Part shown: in pieces, positions 63,181-64,000 of the stretch
Layout: every line of letters begins with the position of its first letter
Position numbering within the stretch: the stretch's first letter is position 1
Assembly: GCA_958295665.1 (NCBI GenBank)
Contig: OY282558.1
Span: 458,505,995-458,569,994, forward strand
DNA from: Tipula vernalis
Lineage: Eukaryota > Arthropoda > Insecta > Diptera > Tipulidae
DNA: 64,000 bases
Direction of reading: 5' to 3'
Translations under genes and position numbers: made by a program
Notes under the pieces: model-generated
What the model saw: only the letters and a program-made list of their open reading frames with translations
Told to the model about the DNA's origin: nothing
Databases searched by the model: none

Positions 63181-63499
63181 TGTTATATTTAATTTCACAA
63201 TCACTTTTCAAAAAATTTTATAAAGTTTGAACGTAGTTTGATAGAAAATTGATCGATTAATTCTTGGAATCGTGTTAACAAATTTGATTGAAATAAGAAA
63301 CAAAATTGATTGAAAACACATTAAAATTTTCTTATTTTACGAATTTTAGTAAACAAAATTTGTAAATCGTAGATTTAATCGATAATAATTTGAGACAAGT
63401 TTTAATCAAACTATTTACCATAAAATTATTAAAAATATTTCGATTTACAGAAGTAGACTACAATACATAGAACCGAGGTCAAGTATAATCAAATTATAC

Positions 63500-63920
63500 T
63501 AAGCTAAAATTTAATTTTGAACAGAATTTCACAAAAGTTTGAAAGGGATTTGAAAAACATAAAATTTTAAAAAAATAATCAGACCAGAATTTCACTTATT
63601 AACCTTTCCTTTTGAAAATTATTTGATCATTGTAAAATCTTAATCAAATTTAACTTTGAACAAAATTTCACAAAAGTTTGAAAAGAATTTGGAAAAACGA
63701 TTACATTTTTACAAAATAATAAGACAAAAATTGTACAGTTAACCTTTCGGAAATTATTTGTTAGTAAATTCATAATTTAATTGTAAAATATCACAAAAAT
63801 TTGAATGGAATTTGAAAACGTTAGATTTTTAAAAAATAATCAGACAAGAGTTTTCCTGATTAATCCTTTCTTTTTGGAAATTACTTCAACGTAAATTCAT
63901 AATTTAATAAAATAACGTTT
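63500..63920 (+). repeat. Degenerate tandem repeat, unit about 130-140 bp, three copies
   Basis: A TCACAAAAGTTTGAAAGGAATTTGAAAA-like segment occurs near 63527, 63667 and 63790. Each is followed by AAAAAATAATCAGAC.AGA and then TTAACCTTTC.TTTTGGAAATTA. A related but more diverged start occurs at about 62686. It is non-coding. Confidence 0.7.
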
Positions 63921-64000
63921 AGATGAAAAATAGGCTATTCAAATTGCCCATTAGACGAACTTGAATATAACATGAATTGATTCAATGGAAAAGTTTATGA

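Overview
The window looks like non-coding DNA from an insect nuclear genome, most probably a higher fly (Diptera: Brachycera). It is strongly AT-rich throughout and contains no bacterial-style operons. The one believable host coding exon has eukaryotic splice sites and the Asn/Ala/Gly-rich low-complexity composition typical of fly proteins. All recognisable protein similarity elsewhere belongs to decayed insect transposable elements (Ty3/gypsy and BEL/Pao LTR elements, a LINE, and an unnamed multicopy arthropod family). The species and the gene cannot be named from the sequence alone.

Layout. 1-6.5 kb: unannotatable AT-rich DNA with a degenerate AAATTT-type block at 2.9-4.4 kb. 6.5-8.0 kb: a jumble of LTR-retrotransposon relics (minus-strand gypsy protease, plus-strand BEL-like pieces). 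8.1-9.5 kb: two short-unit arrays, including a 730-bp array of a 9-bp unit that is almost free of G on the plus strand. 11.0-11.55 kb: a frameshifted relic of a multicopy arthropod protein family, followed by a 31-bp tandem repeat. 15.3-17.85 kb: a minus-strand gypsy pol relic (protease, reverse transcriptase, RNase H) interrupted by DNA carrying a plus-strand integrase relic. 20.6-22.9 kb: repeat-rich DNA with a 256-bp inverted-repeat element. 27.78-28.53 kb: the only convincing host exon, on the minus strand, with start codon, acceptor and donor; a possible non-coding first exon lies at about 30.7-30.85 kb. 34.3-36.5 kb: another degenerate block containing two miniature inverted-repeat elements and a minisatellite. 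38.7-39.35 kb: a plus-strand gypsy integrase relic, followed by a roughly 12-bp minisatellite. 45.4-47.2 kb: a plus-strand LINE relic. 50.3-52.4 and 56.3-58.6 kb: long-period (about 410-580 bp) degenerate tandem repeats. 60.4-60.63 kb: a cluster of palindromic CRE and E-box motifs, a candidate cis-regulatory element. 63.09-63.18 kb: an almost perfect 87-bp palindrome. 63.5-63.9 kb: a degenerate tandem repeat of about 130-140 bp.

Interpretation. The best reading is long introns and/or intergenic DNA around the 5' end of one minus-strand gene, whose remaining exons were not found and may lie below 27.78 kb or outside the window. None of the transposon copies is intact: each has stops, frameshifts or lost catalytic residues. 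I found no CRISPR array, rRNA, convincing tRNA or complete protein-coding gene, and no compelling evidence of a new biological system. The most unusual items are the long-period degenerate repeat blocks, the 87-bp palindrome, the recurring motif-plus-minisatellite units, and the multicopy arthropod protein relic.
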